From: Cellvibrionaceae bacterium
GTDB taxonomy: Bacteria > Pseudomonadota > Gammaproteobacteria > Pseudomonadales > Cellvibrionaceae
Length of the DNA: 64,000 bases
Assembly (NCBI GenBank): GCA_021151825.1
Contig: JAGKWQ010000008.1
Location: forward strand, 62,001 to 126,000
Direction of reading: 5' to 3'
Part shown: positions 18,559-26,753 of the stretch, one piece after another
Layout of the letters: the number at the start of each line of letters is the position of its first letter
Position numbering within the stretch: the stretch's first letter is position 1
Notes under the pieces: model-generated
Databases searched by the model: none
What the model was told of the DNA's origin: nothing
What the model saw: the letters and a program-made list of their open reading frames with translations, nothing else
Position numbers and translations under genes: made by a program

Positions 18559-18589
18559 AAATATTTAGGCTTCTGCTTTGAAATTGATT

Positions 18590-19600
18590 TTAAATTGTTC
18601 GATCTGATAATTGCAGCGCAATACGCGCTGGCACCTGCAACATAACCTGTTCGCGCGCCACAACCAGTGCCTGCATAAAAGCTTTGCGATCAGCCCCACC
18701 GTGGCTTTTTATAACCGTTTTTTGCAACCCTAAAAAGCTGGCGCCATTATACAAGGATGGATTTAATTCTTCGCGCAACCGCTTGAGCAAAGGCGCAGCG
18801 AGTATCGACAAAAACTTATTTAACAAATTACTTTGCAACGTATCGGAAATTTTTTTTGAAATAAAACGAGCAACACCTTCGCTTGCCTTTAAGGCAATAT
18901 TGCCATGAAAACCATCACAAACAATAACATGCTCATTACCGGCAAAAATATTATTCGGCTCAACAAAACCCACGTAATGAATGCGCGAATCATTGCGCAA
19001 TAAATTCTGCGCAAGCCGCAGAACCTCAGTGCCTTTTTGCGATTCGCTGCCAATATTGAGCAATGCAACACGTGGCCGCTCAATACCCTCTGCCTCCGCT
19101 AATACACTTCCCATGAGTGCAAATTGTTGCAAATGCTCAGGTGTGCAATTGATATTTGCCCCCAAGTCCAATAAATAAGTTAAACCTTTGGCCACTGGCA
19201 TGGATTTACAAATTGCCGGACGATCAATGACGGGGAAAGTTTTAATCAAATATTTGGCCATTGCCAAAAGCGCACCCGTATTGCCAGCACTGACACAAGC
19301 ATCCGCATGGCCTGCACGCAAAGACTCCAATGCAATCCACATAGATGAATTCTTTTTTTGTCGCAATGCACTCAAAGGATCGTCATCCATAGCAACAACA
19401 TCAGATGCATGAAGCACTTGAGCAATATGCCGAAGACGATTGGATTTGGCCACTAGTGGCTGAAGCTGGATTTGATCGCCAACAAGAAGCAAATCAACAT
19501 CAGAATGGAGGGCAACAAAATTTTCCGCCGCCGCAATAACAACGCGGGGACCTAAGTCCCCGCCCATAGCATCAACTGCTATTCGAATTCTTGCCGACAA
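18590..19600 (-). CDS. plsX: Phosphate acyltransferase PlsX
   Basis: Converts acyl-ACP to acyl-phosphate, the first step of PlsX/PlsY phospholipid synthesis. The 336-residue protein begins IRIAVDAMGGDLGPR, the family N-terminus, and has the DGFHGNIALKASEG block. The start codon is TTG: the sequence at 19598-19600 reads TTG on the minus strand, and no upstream ATG gives the family N-terminus. No clear Shine-Dalgarno is visible, so initiation may rely on coupling with rpmF 23 bp upstream. Confidence 0.94.
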   Translation of the reverse strand: MSARIRIAVDAMGGDLGPRVVIAAAENFVALHSDVDLLLVGDQIQLQPLVAKSNRLRHIAQVLHASDVVAMDDDPLSALRQKKNSSMWIALESLRAGHADACVSAGNTGALLAMAKYLIKTFPVIDRPAICKSMPVAKGLTYLLDLGANINCTPEHLQQFALMGSVLAEAEGIERPRVALLNIGSESQKGTEVLRLAQNLLRNDSRIHYVGFVEPNNIFAGNEHVIVCDGFHGNIALKASEGVARFISKKISDTLQSNLLNKFLSILAAPLLKRLREELNPSLYNGASFLGLQKTVIKSHGGADRKAFMQALVVAREQVMLQVPARIALQLSDRTI

Positions 19601-19623
19601 GGTAATGTCGCAGGAGTAATAAA

Positions 19624-19806
19624 TTACTCTTCGCTACCCTTATCAATCACTTTACGGCCACGGTAGAAACCGTCAGCAGTTACATGATGACGCAGGTGTT
19701 TTTCACCGCTGGTAGCGTCGACAGACAGGGTTGGACCAGTCAATGCATCATGAGAACGACGCATATCGCGCTTTGAACGGGATTTTTTGTTTTGTTGAAC
19801 TGCCAT
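19624..19806 (-). CDS. rpmF: 50S ribosomal protein L32
   Basis: The 60-residue ribosomal protein: MAVQQNKKSRSKRDMRRSHDALT is the hallmark N-terminus, and HLRHHVTADGFYRGRKV the C-terminal block. An AGGAG ribosome-binding site lies about 6 nt before the ATG. The usual zinc-ribbon cysteine pairs of some L32 proteins are absent, as in Pseudomonas and E. coli. It lies between the truncated yceD (21 bp upstream) and plsX. Confidence 0.97.
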   Translation of the reverse strand: MAVQQNKKSRSKRDMRRSHDALTGPTLSVDATSGEKHLRHHVTADGFYRGRKVIDKGSEE

Positions 19807-19827
19807 GGTTAGCTCCTATTTACTGAC

Positions 19828-20169
19828 TCATTGGAACCGAGGCGCCTCAGGCAGAGCCTTGGCAGCTTCTTCATCCCATACAATCGCCAGCGAAATATCA
19901 CTTTCAACCGGAACAGTAACCGACTCCAAACAACGCTGGCATATTAATGCCAGATTAGCCGAAGCATGACCGGTAACAGCCCGCTTCCCCTCTTCACTGA
20001 TTTTAAATTCAAGATGAACCTGAATCTCACCCACTGAATTTTCCGTCGCATCAACAACACGCGGCAAATCAGCAACCGGGATAAAACCCTCCAAAGTCAC
20101 GCCCTGTTGAGCGAATTTTCGAGGATCTCCCTGCCGAGGCAGAGGCTTGTGAATTGGGGGCTTAAACAT
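19828..20169 (-). CDS. yceD: YceD (DUF177) family protein, C-terminally truncated
   Basis: A 113-residue homologue of YceD, a conserved protein encoded next to rpmF and implicated in 23S rRNA metabolism in other organisms. The N-terminal two thirds are recognisable: HKPLPRQGDPRKFAQQG and ICQRCLESVTVPV. The frame stops after WDEEAAKALPEAPRFQ, where E. coli (173 residues) and Pseudomonas proteins continue for 50-60 residues with the LALP(V/I)VPxH and NPFxVLxxLK motifs. Only 21 bp separate the stop from rpmF, so the tail is deleted, not frameshifted. The start at 20169 matches homologues and sits immediately downstream of a consensus promoter. Confidence 0.85.
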   Translation of the reverse strand: MFKPPIHKPLPRQGDPRKFAQQGVTLEGFIPVADLPRVVDATENSVGEIQVHLEFKISEEGKRAVTGHASANLALICQRCLESVTVPVESDISLAIVWDEEAAKALPEAPRFQ

Positions 20170-20178
20170 AAGCGCGCA

Positions 20179-20207
20179 ATCATAGGGATATAGCGGTTTC
20201 ATGTCAA
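20179..20207 (-). promoter_or_regulatory. Consensus sigma-70 promoter for yceD-rpmF-plsX-fab
   Basis: On the minus strand a perfect TTGACA (20207-20202) is separated by exactly 17 bp from TATGAT (20184-20179), followed by a GC-rich discriminator TGCGCGC. The predicted start of transcription, about 20171-20172, is only 2-3 nt from the yceD ATG at 20169, implying a leaderless or near-leaderless message. Confidence 0.8.
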
Positions 20208-20300
20208 AGAAAAACTCGCCAAATAGCGCTATTTAGTTGGTTAGGAGTAAAATCAGCACCTTATTTTGTGTTTTGCATAATCATTTTGAGCTTAAAAACC

Positions 20301-20906
20301 ATGACACCTACCACATTGGTACTGGCATCCAGTTCCCCATATCGCCACCAACTTCTTCAAAAACTGGGAATGGAATTTAGCTGGGCCTCACCCGGCATTG
20401 ATGAAACACCTAAAGAGCATGAAACACCCGAACAATTAGTGCTTCGCCTAGCAAAACAAAAAGCTACCGCACTAGCCACTACTTTTCCCGAAAATTTGAT
20501 TATTGGATCCGACCAAATCGCAACATTAGGCAACACAATTATTGGAAAGCCTCACACCCATAAAGCCGCCATAGACCAGCTAAAATCTTTCAGCGGCAAA
20601 GAAGTCGTATTTTTAACAAGCCTATGCCTTTACAACAGCAAAACCCACCAATTGCAGTTAACCACGGACAAGTACACGGTAAAATTTCGGCAACTCAATA
20701 ACAAACAAATAGAAAACTATTTGAGAAAGGAAGAGCCCTATGATTGCGCAGGCAGCTTTAAATCTGAGGGCATGGGCATTTGTTTATTTGAAAGAATGGA
20801 GGGTAAAGACCCAAATACGTTAGTAGGTTTACCATTAATTGAGCTAATCAATATGCTTATGAACGAGGGAATTGACCCATTATCACCTCAGCATAATCAC
20901 TTATGA
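20301..20906 (+). CDS. Maf/YceF-type nucleoside triphosphate pyrophosphatase
   Basis: A 201-residue Maf-family nucleotide pyrophosphatase of the YceF subgroup, which hydrolyses 7-methyl-GTP and similar modified nucleotides. The signature LASSSPYRHQLLQKLG, VDETP-like IDETPKEHETPEQLVLRLA, IGSDQIATL and CAGSFKSEGMGICLFERMEGKDPNTLVGLPL all match E. coli YceF. The ATG at 20301 gives the family N-terminus. Its last 10 bp overlap the end of the convergent HAD gene. It is divergent from yceD. Confidence 0.93.
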   Translation: MTPTTLVLASSSPYRHQLLQKLGMEFSWASPGIDETPKEHETPEQLVLRLAKQKATALATTFPENLIIGSDQIATLGNTIIGKPHTHKAAIDQLKSFSGKEVVFLTSLCLYNSKTHQLQLTTDKYTVKFRQLNNKQIENYLRKEEPYDCAGSFKSEGMGICLFERMEGKDPNTLVGLPLIELINMLMNEGIDPLSPQHNHL

Positions 20907-21544
20907 ATCCACTCCCATGACAGCAATTCATCAAATCGATCAAGGCAAAGCACAGGCTCATATGGGTGCAACCTTTCAATATGATGCGCACCATAACTTA
21001 CCGCAATCCTGGGCATAGCAATATTTTTCGCCATCTCCATATCATATTCGGTATCACCAATCATGACCGCATCTCCAGGACCAACCCCAAACTCTGACAG
21101 CAACTCTTGCAACATCAAAGGATTAGGCTTAGAGGCGGTTTCATCAGCACAACGGGTAGCATGAAAAAAATCTCCGAGCCCCAAGACACCGAATATCCTG
21201 TCCAACCCCCTTCGACTCTTGCCAGTCGCAATAGTTAACATGTGCCCCTGCGCCTTCAAGTATTGCAACGTGTCAGCAACCCCCGGGAAAAAATCCGATG
21301 GACGAGCCTCATCCAGCATTAAAAAACGCATCGCGTATGCCTCACGCAAACGCTGCCTTTCCTCAACTGAAACATTGGGATACAAACGGTGAATAGCCTC
21401 AGGAAGACCGAGACCAATAATATTATGAATAACATGATCAGCTAGCGGCACCCACCCCAAATCCTCTGCCGCAATCTGCATTGCCTTGGTAATTTTGGCC
21501 TTTGAATCACTCAAGGTCCCATCCCAATCAAAAATAAATAGCAC
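20897..21544 (-). CDS. HAD-IA phosphatase (phosphoglycolate phosphatase-like)
   Basis: A 215-residue HAD hydrolase with motif I FDWDGTLSDS (D6, D8), the motif II/III region TIATGKSRRGLDRIF, and motif IV MIGDTEYDMEMA. It resembles Gph/PA2974-type phosphatases encoded next to rluC in Pseudomonas. The start is GTG, with GGAG six nt upstream. The gene follows rluC by 14 bp and is probably cotranscribed. The substrate is unproven. Confidence 0.9.
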   Translation of the reverse strand: MLFIFDWDGTLSDSKAKITKAMQIAAEDLGWVPLADHVIHNIIGLGLPEAIHRLYPNVSVEERQRLREAYAMRFLMLDEARPSDFFPGVADTLQYLKAQGHMLTIATGKSRRGLDRIFGVLGLGDFFHATRCADETASKPNPLMLQELLSEFGVGPGDAVMIGDTEYDMEMAKNIAMPRIAVSYGAHHIERLHPYEPVLCLDRFDELLSWEWIHK

Positions 21545-21558
21545 TACAAACTCCGCAA

Positions 21559-22560
21559 TCAGATTTTTACCACCAATTTTGACAGAGGCTCCACCAAATC
21601 AGGCGGCAACGGAGCATCAACCCGGGTCAGCTCTTTAGCGTCAGGCAAATAGAAAGATAAGGACGACGCATGCAGAAACAAACGGCGCAATCCGATACTG
21701 CGCAAGGATTCGTTAATAGCATCGTCACCGTATTTTTCATCCCCAGCCAAACTGTGCCCCGCATGCTGGGCATGAACACGAATTTGATGAGTACGACCAG
21801 TGATTGGGCGAGCCTCAACCAGAGTAAACCCCTGATAGCGATTCAAAATGCTAAATTCCGTAAGGCTAAGCTTACCCTCATGATGAACCTTGACTATTCG
21901 CTCTCCCCCAGCAACCTCAAATTTCATCAAAGGTGCATTAATTTGGTGGCAGCGTTTAGACCAATCTCCCAATACCAGCGCCTGATACACCTTCAATACA
22001 CCACCAGCACCTGCCGATTTTTCACGCAAAGCCTCTTGCAAATGGCGCAGATAACTGCGCTTCTTTGCCACCATAATACAACCGGAAGTATCTCGATCAA
22101 GGCGATGGACCAGCTCAAGATGACGAGCTTCCGGCCGCATTTGACGAAGCGTTTCAATTAGCCCCAAAGTCACACCACTGCCACCATGCACCGCCAAGCC
22201 AGGCGGCTTATTAATCACCAAAAGCCCTTCATCCTCATACAAAATCGAGGCATCAAGCAAATTCATCATTTGGTGGCTGGCCTTTGCCTCCGTGCCCGCT
22301 TCTGCGGTGCGAATAGGGGGCACCCTGACCGAATCACCAGCCATCAACTTATATTCCGGCTTAATCCTTCCTTTATTGACCCGCACCTCACCCTTGCGAA
22401 TCACATTATAAATTTTGGATCTTGGGACCCCTTTCAGGCGCGCAATCAGGAAGTTATCCAATCGCTGCCCCGCGAGATCACCATCAATTACAATGAAGCT
22501 TACCCCAACCCCGGCAGCCTCATTATCCTGTTCATATCGTTTTTCAGTATAAGTTTTCAT
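21559..22560 (-). CDS. rluC: 23S rRNA pseudouridine synthase RluC
   Basis: Isomerises three uridines (955, 2504, 2580 in E. coli numbering) of 23S rRNA to pseudouridine. With ATG at 22560 the protein is 333 residues. The N-terminal S4 RNA-binding domain includes RLDNFLIARLKGVPRSKIYNVIRKGEVRVN; the catalytic aspartate is in HRLDRDTSGC; and GRTHQIRVHAQHAGH follows. The frame can be extended to 22620, but the added residues are not family-like. It is divergent from rne, as in E. coli and Pseudomonas. Confidence 0.95.
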   Translation of the reverse strand: MKTYTEKRYEQDNEAAGVGVSFIVIDGDLAGQRLDNFLIARLKGVPRSKIYNVIRKGEVRVNKGRIKPEYKLMAGDSVRVPPIRTAEAGTEAKASHQMMNLLDASILYEDEGLLVINKPPGLAVHGGSGVTLGLIETLRQMRPEARHLELVHRLDRDTSGCIMVAKKRSYLRHLQEALREKSAGAGGVLKVYQALVLGDWSKRCHQINAPLMKFEVAGGERIVKVHHEGKLSLTEFSILNRYQGFTLVEARPITGRTHQIRVHAQHAGHSLAGDEKYGDDAINESLRSIGLRRLFLHASSLSFYLPDAKELTRVDAPLPPDLVEPLSKLVVKI

Positions 22561-23364
22561 GGCATGAATGATACCCGAAGCATCTCGATAACCCCACGAA
22601 AACCGGCACCTAAGCCGCAATAAAACCGCTAAATCACTGATTTAATTGCCGCATTATGGGTTTACTGCTATAGTCCAGAGACTGATACAGGCTGGTTTCC
22701 GGATAGCGCAAATGATAGGCGCATCACTAGGAAATACCGCTGACAGCAAGGATTTAGCGATTTGAGTCATTCATTTGACAGCAATAACAAATCCTTGAAA
22801 GTACTGACAATGGTAGACGGCATAACACTCAAGCCAACTACCCTAACAATTGCGTCAACCTTGGTTGCACTCTTTGTTAATACGATTTTTGTTTTGCTGA
22901 ACTCATTAGAATCTATTTGTAAATTCTGGATATGGCGATTTTAGCCAAGAGAAAATATCCACAGTAAACAGGTTGCTCCACTTCATTGCATGGCCCTATC
23001 AGCCGATACAACCATCAATGGAAGCCGATTAATGAGAGAGTTACTCACTCACAAAATTGTCGGCTCGATCCAAAATGATCGACAACACAAACAACCCAAT
23101 GAAGAGCAGGTTTACCACCAATCTGCCAACTACAAATAGAAACCGGAACAAACCGGTAAATGAAAGAGCCAAATGGGAAAGCTTATTGGTGTTAGTCGCT
23201 GTGTAGCGCCCTACCACCATCTAAAGGAGCTGCCCCACCAACCGCTAGTGCGAGCCCACCAACATAAATGGGTAGCGCAATAGTCCACAAGGTTGCGCAA
23301 AACATTCTTCTGATTAACGCTGATTGTCGCCATGGCTAGCGCCTCACAGACAATTAGGTAACAC
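22561..23364 (+). other. Long leader region between rluC and rne
   Basis: An 800-bp gap with no supported gene. A 60-codon open frame at 22762-22944 has no ribosome-binding site and no family match. The stretch contains a candidate rne promoter at 22646-22674 and two inverted repeats: CAAGGATTT/AAATCCTTG (22747-22755, 22789-22797), and a TTGTCG...CGACAA element around 23057-23085. In E. coli the rne 5' UTR is about 360 nt and mediates feedback control by RNase E; a comparable role here is inference. Confidence 0.6.
22646..22674 (+). promoter_or_regulatory. Candidate rne promoter
   Basis: TTGCCG (22646-22651), a 17-bp spacer and TATAGT (22669-22674). It matches four of six and five of six consensus positions. 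Transcription starting here would give rne a leader of about 680 nt. Confidence 0.5.
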
Positions 23365-26259
23365 ATGAAAAGAATGCTCATCAATGCAACTCAACCCGAA
23401 GAGTTGCGCGTAGCACTGGTAGACGGCCAATGGCTTTATGACCTCGATATCGAAAACCGCAATCGCGAACAAAAAAAATCCAATATCTACAAAGGCCGAA
23501 TCACTCGCGTAGAACCCAGCCTGGAAGCAGCATTCGTTGATTATGGCGCTGAACGACACGGCTTTCTCCCGCTCAAAGAAATATCCCGCGAATATTTTAC
23601 TCGCAATCCCGGCGATATTGATGGCCGCATCAAAATCAAAGATGTCCTTAAAGAAGGCACAGAAGTTATTGTTCAGATCGATAAGGAAGAGCGCGGCAAC
23701 AAAGGCGCAGCCCTTACCACCTTTATCAGTTTAGCCGGACGCTATCTGGTTCTTATGCCCAACAATCCTCGAGCTGGCGGAATTTCTCGCCGTATCGAAG
23801 GCGAAGACCGGGCTGAATTGAAAGATGCACTCGGCGAAGTGGAAGTTCCTTCCGGCATGGGTGTAATCATTCGTACCGCCGGTGTAGGTAGAAGCTCAGA
23901 AGAGCTACAATGGGACCTAAACTACCTCCTGCAACTTTGGGATTCCATTGCCAATGCAGCGAAAAATGCAACTGCTCCTGCATTTTTGTTTCAAGAAAGC
24001 AACGTAATTATCCGTGCAATTCGCGACTACCTCCGCCAGGATGTAGGCGAAGTTATAGTGGATAACAAAGAAGCTTTTGAGCTGGCCGCAGGTTTCATCC
24101 AGCAAGTCATGCCCAATTACCGTAGCAAGGTAAAGCTTTATCAGGACGACATCCCCCTATTCAATCGCTATCAAATTGAGTCCCAGATCGAAACTGCATT
24201 TCAACGCGAAGTGAAACTTCCATCAGGAGGCTCCATTGTTATCGATGTCACTGAAGCACTGGTTGCTATCGACATCAACTCTTCTCGCGCCACCAAAGGC
24301 GGCGACATTGAAGAAACCGCTCTACAAACAAACCTGGAAGCAGCCGATGAAATCGCAAGGCAATTACGCTTGCGCGATATGGGCGGCCTGATAGTTATCG
24401 ACTTTATCGATATGCAACCAGTGCGTAATCAGCGTGAAGTAGAAAACCGGGTACGCGATGCATTGATGATGGATCGTGCACGCGTACAAATTGGCCGTAT
24501 CTCCCGCTTTGGCCTGATGGAAATGTCACGCCAACGCCTACGCCCATCACTGGGCGAAACCCATTCAAAAATTTGCCCACGTTGCGATGGCGTAGGCACC
24601 ATCCGCAGCACCCGCTCACTGGCATTGTCCATTTTGCGACTAGTGGAAGATGAAGCACAAAAAGAACGTAGCGCCGAAATCCGTGCAATTTGCCCGGTTT
24701 CCGTTGCAACCTATCTCCTCAATGAAAAGCGTAAAACCATTTCCAGTATTGAATCACGCAACAATACACGCGTAGTCATTGTACCCAGCGCAGAACTCAT
24801 GACACCGCACTTCGAAGTGCAACGTCTGCGCGATGACGATGAAGGAACACTGGAAACCAGTTATAAAATCGTTGCCCATACAGATGAATCCAAGGAAGAA
24901 GAGGAAGAAATCAACACCAAGCCTTTTGTTGCCCCTAAACCCATAGTGCAACCAAGCAGCCCAAGCCAGCCAGCCCCCGAACCTGTGAAGAAGGCTGGGC
25001 TTTTATCTCGCTTATTAGACTCAATTGCAGACATATTTAGCAGCGATAAAAGCGATGAAAGCAAAAGCAAAAGCAAACGCGAGCCAAGACGCGATAGCCG
25101 CCGCAGCCCAAGCCGCAATCGTCGCGACAATCGCAGTCGCCGCGACAATCGAGATAAAGAGCGCAAAGAAGATCGCGAAATTATCGATAACCTGGATCAT
25201 CGCAACACCCAGGAGCAAAAACCCGTTCGCGACCATGAGAAACGTGACTCTCACAGAGATTCCGAAAAGCGCGATGGCGGACATCGCGAGCAAAATGAAC
25301 GCAAGTCACGCAACAACCGCGAACAACAACCGCGTGACTCACAAACTGGCGGCGACGAAGAGTTACGCCAGCCTCGCAACCGCAATCAACGCGGCAACGA
25401 GCGCGACAACAATCGCAAGCACATCAATAAAGAGGAAATCACAGAGGAAACCTCTATCATTCTTAATGATGCCGAAACCACAGAAGAAAGCGATGATCAG
25501 CGTCCTTCCAAGCGCCCGGCTGGACGTCGCACGCGCTCACAACAGCGCCGCCGCAACCGCAGAGAGGAAGGTGAAAACACCGCAGCAATAGAAAGTCCAG
25601 ACGAAGCTACAACCAACCAAGAACCTGCTGTATTAAGTGAATCCGCTCAATTGGCACAACAAATCTCTGCTGCAATTGCGGAACATGCACAGCAGACGCA
25701 AGCCAATAAAACACAAGTGAGCACTGAGATCGTAGAGCAAACCCCGGAAACATCCGAGCAAGCTATAGAACAACAACTGAAGCAAGATGCAGCAGCAGAA
25801 ACATCGCCCACCTTTTCTGCTAAAGAAGATGCATCAACCAATGAGCACTCAATACAAAATGAAAGTCCAATCGCCACTGCTGCTGAAGCGAAAGCAGATC
25901 AACCAGCAGCAACGAAAACCATTGAACCAGAACCCACTATTGATAGCGCTACAGCAAAAGTAACCGAAGCGCCTGTAAAAGTGCTAGAAACAGAAGCTCT
26001 CGACAATGAAGTAAAGATTGAAAAAACAGAGAGAAAAACTATTACTGAAGTCGATATATCTCCAACAAGGGCAAATAACGATCCGCGTAACTCACCAAAA
26101 CCAATTGGTAAAATTAGCATTATTACCGAGACTATTGAGAACCAGGCATCGCGTGCACTTGATACTAGCCTTCCACCTAGCGTGGATCACAATCCTCGTC
26201 AAATAACCAGACCATTGAATGATCCGCGCCAAAACAAACGCAACAATAATGAGCAATAA
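23365..26259 (+). CDS. rne: Ribonuclease E
   Basis: Endonuclease and degradosome scaffold for mRNA decay and rRNA/tRNA processing. The 964-residue protein has an S1 domain (about 36-118), catalytic aspartates D303 (LVAIDINS) and D346 (IVIDFIDM), and the zinc-link CPRC at 404-407, all at the same numbers as in E. coli. After about residue 525 the protein becomes a disordered scaffold: an Arg/Ser/Asp-rich tract (about 560-680) likely binds RNA, followed by a Glu/Ala/Gln-rich region. ATG preceded by AGGT; its own terminator follows. Confidence 0.97.
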   Translation: MKRMLINATQPEELRVALVDGQWLYDLDIENRNREQKKSNIYKGRITRVEPSLEAAFVDYGAERHGFLPLKEISREYFTRNPGDIDGRIKIKDVLKEGTEVIVQIDKEERGNKGAALTTFISLAGRYLVLMPNNPRAGGISRRIEGEDRAELKDALGEVEVPSGMGVIIRTAGVGRSSEELQWDLNYLLQLWDSIANAAKNATAPAFLFQESNVIIRAIRDYLRQDVGEVIVDNKEAFELAAGFIQQVMPNYRSKVKLYQDDIPLFNRYQIESQIETAFQREVKLPSGGSIVIDVTEALVAIDINSSRATKGGDIEETALQTNLEAADEIARQLRLRDMGGLIVIDFIDMQPVRNQREVENRVRDALMMDRARVQIGRISRFGLMEMSRQRLRPSLGETHSKICPRCDGVGTIRSTRSLALSILRLVEDEAQKERSAEIRAICPVSVATYLLNEKRKTISSIESRNNTRVVIVPSAELMTPHFEVQRLRDDDEGTLETSYKIVAHTDESKEEEEEINTKPFVAPKPIVQPSSPSQPAPEPVKKAGLLSRLLDSIADIFSSDKSDESKSKSKREPRRDSRRSPSRNRRDNRSRRDNRDKERKEDREIIDNLDHRNTQEQKPVRDHEKRDSHRDSEKRDGGHREQNERKSRNNREQQPRDSQTGGDEELRQPRNRNQRGNERDNNRKHINKEEITEETSIILNDAETTEESDDQRPSKRPAGRRTRSQQRRRNRREEGENTAAIESPDEATTNQEPAVLSESAQLAQQISAAIAEHAQQTQANKTQVSTEIVEQTPETSEQAIEQQLKQDAAAETSPTFSAKEDASTNEHSIQNESPIATAAEAKADQPAATKTIEPEPTIDSATAKVTEAPVKVLETEALDNEVKIEKTERKTITEVDISPTRANNDPRNSPKPIGKISIITETIENQASRALDTSLPPSVDHNPRQITRPLNDPRQNKRNNNEQ

Positions 26260-26303
26260 CTAAACCGATATTTGAGCAAGTAAAAACGCTTAAAAACTTG
26301 AAA

Positions 26304-26331
26304 AGCCGAATTACAAACAATTCGGCTTTTT
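26304..26331 (+). terminator. rne intrinsic terminator
   Basis: A 9-bp stem AGCCGAATT/AATTCGGCT with a six-base loop is followed by a T-rich run, about 45 bp past the rne stop. Confidence 0.9.
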
Positions 26332-26398
26332 TATGCTCAAAAAAATTAATTCGCTTTATTAAATTATTATATTTGGCTATTAAAATTGTGTTTTCCTC

Positions 26399-26426
26399 TT
26401 GCCCAATAAAAAAAGCTATGTATAAT
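26399..26426 (+). promoter_or_regulatory. tRNA-Ser promoter
   Basis: TTGCCC (26399-26404), 16-bp spacer and a perfect TATAAT (26421-26426), 11 bp ahead of the tRNA 5' end, with a short GC-containing discriminator. Position and quality fit a stand-alone tRNA promoter. Confidence 0.8.
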
Positions 26427-26437
26427 TTGCCGCACTC

Positions 26438-26527
26438 GGAAGGGTGGCAGAGTGGTTTAATGCACCGGTCTTGAAAACCGGCGTAGGTGAAAGCCTACCC
26501 AGGGTTCAAATCCCTGCCCTTCCGCCA
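26438..26527 (+). tRNA. tRNA-Ser (anticodon TGA)
   Basis: A 90-nt class II tRNA. Acceptor arms GGAAGGG and CCCTTCC pair fully, then G and an encoded CCA end. The anticodon loop CTTGAAA sits on the ACCGG/CCGGT-type stem and gives anticodon TGA, reading UCA and related serine codons. The long variable arm TAGGTGAAAGCCTA and the TTCAAAT T-loop are visible. It has its own promoter and terminator. Confidence 0.96.
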
Positions 26528-26532
26528 TACAT

Positions 26533-26565
26533 AAAAGGCGCTTGATAACTCAAGCGCCTTTTTAT
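26533..26565 (+). terminator. tRNA-Ser intrinsic terminator
   Basis: A perfect 8-bp stem GGCGCTTG/CAAGCGCC (26537-26558) with a six-base loop is followed by TTTTTATTT, starting 9 bp after the tRNA CCA. Confidence 0.92.
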
Positions 26566-26753
26566 TTGCTTATCAAAAACAATAAAACCTAAAACAAGTA
26601 TCTATTTCAATTTTTTATATATAGGGAACTCAGCTTAACAATTACCAACTAAACGAATACATATCGAGCCAAATTTACCTTGGCATTAAGTCAGCATATT
26701 TGTATTATCCGCCTAATTTAGTTCAAAACCCTTGGTAATTGATGGAGATTAAT

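Noticed and set aside
22762..22944. 60-codon open frame in the rne leader
   Set aside because: No ribosome-binding site, no family resemblance, and the position fits an untranslated leader better.
25021..25593. Long alternative frames inside the Arg-rich part of rne
   Set aside because: Caused by biased repetitive codons of the RNase E scaffold; the catalytic frame is clearly the real one.
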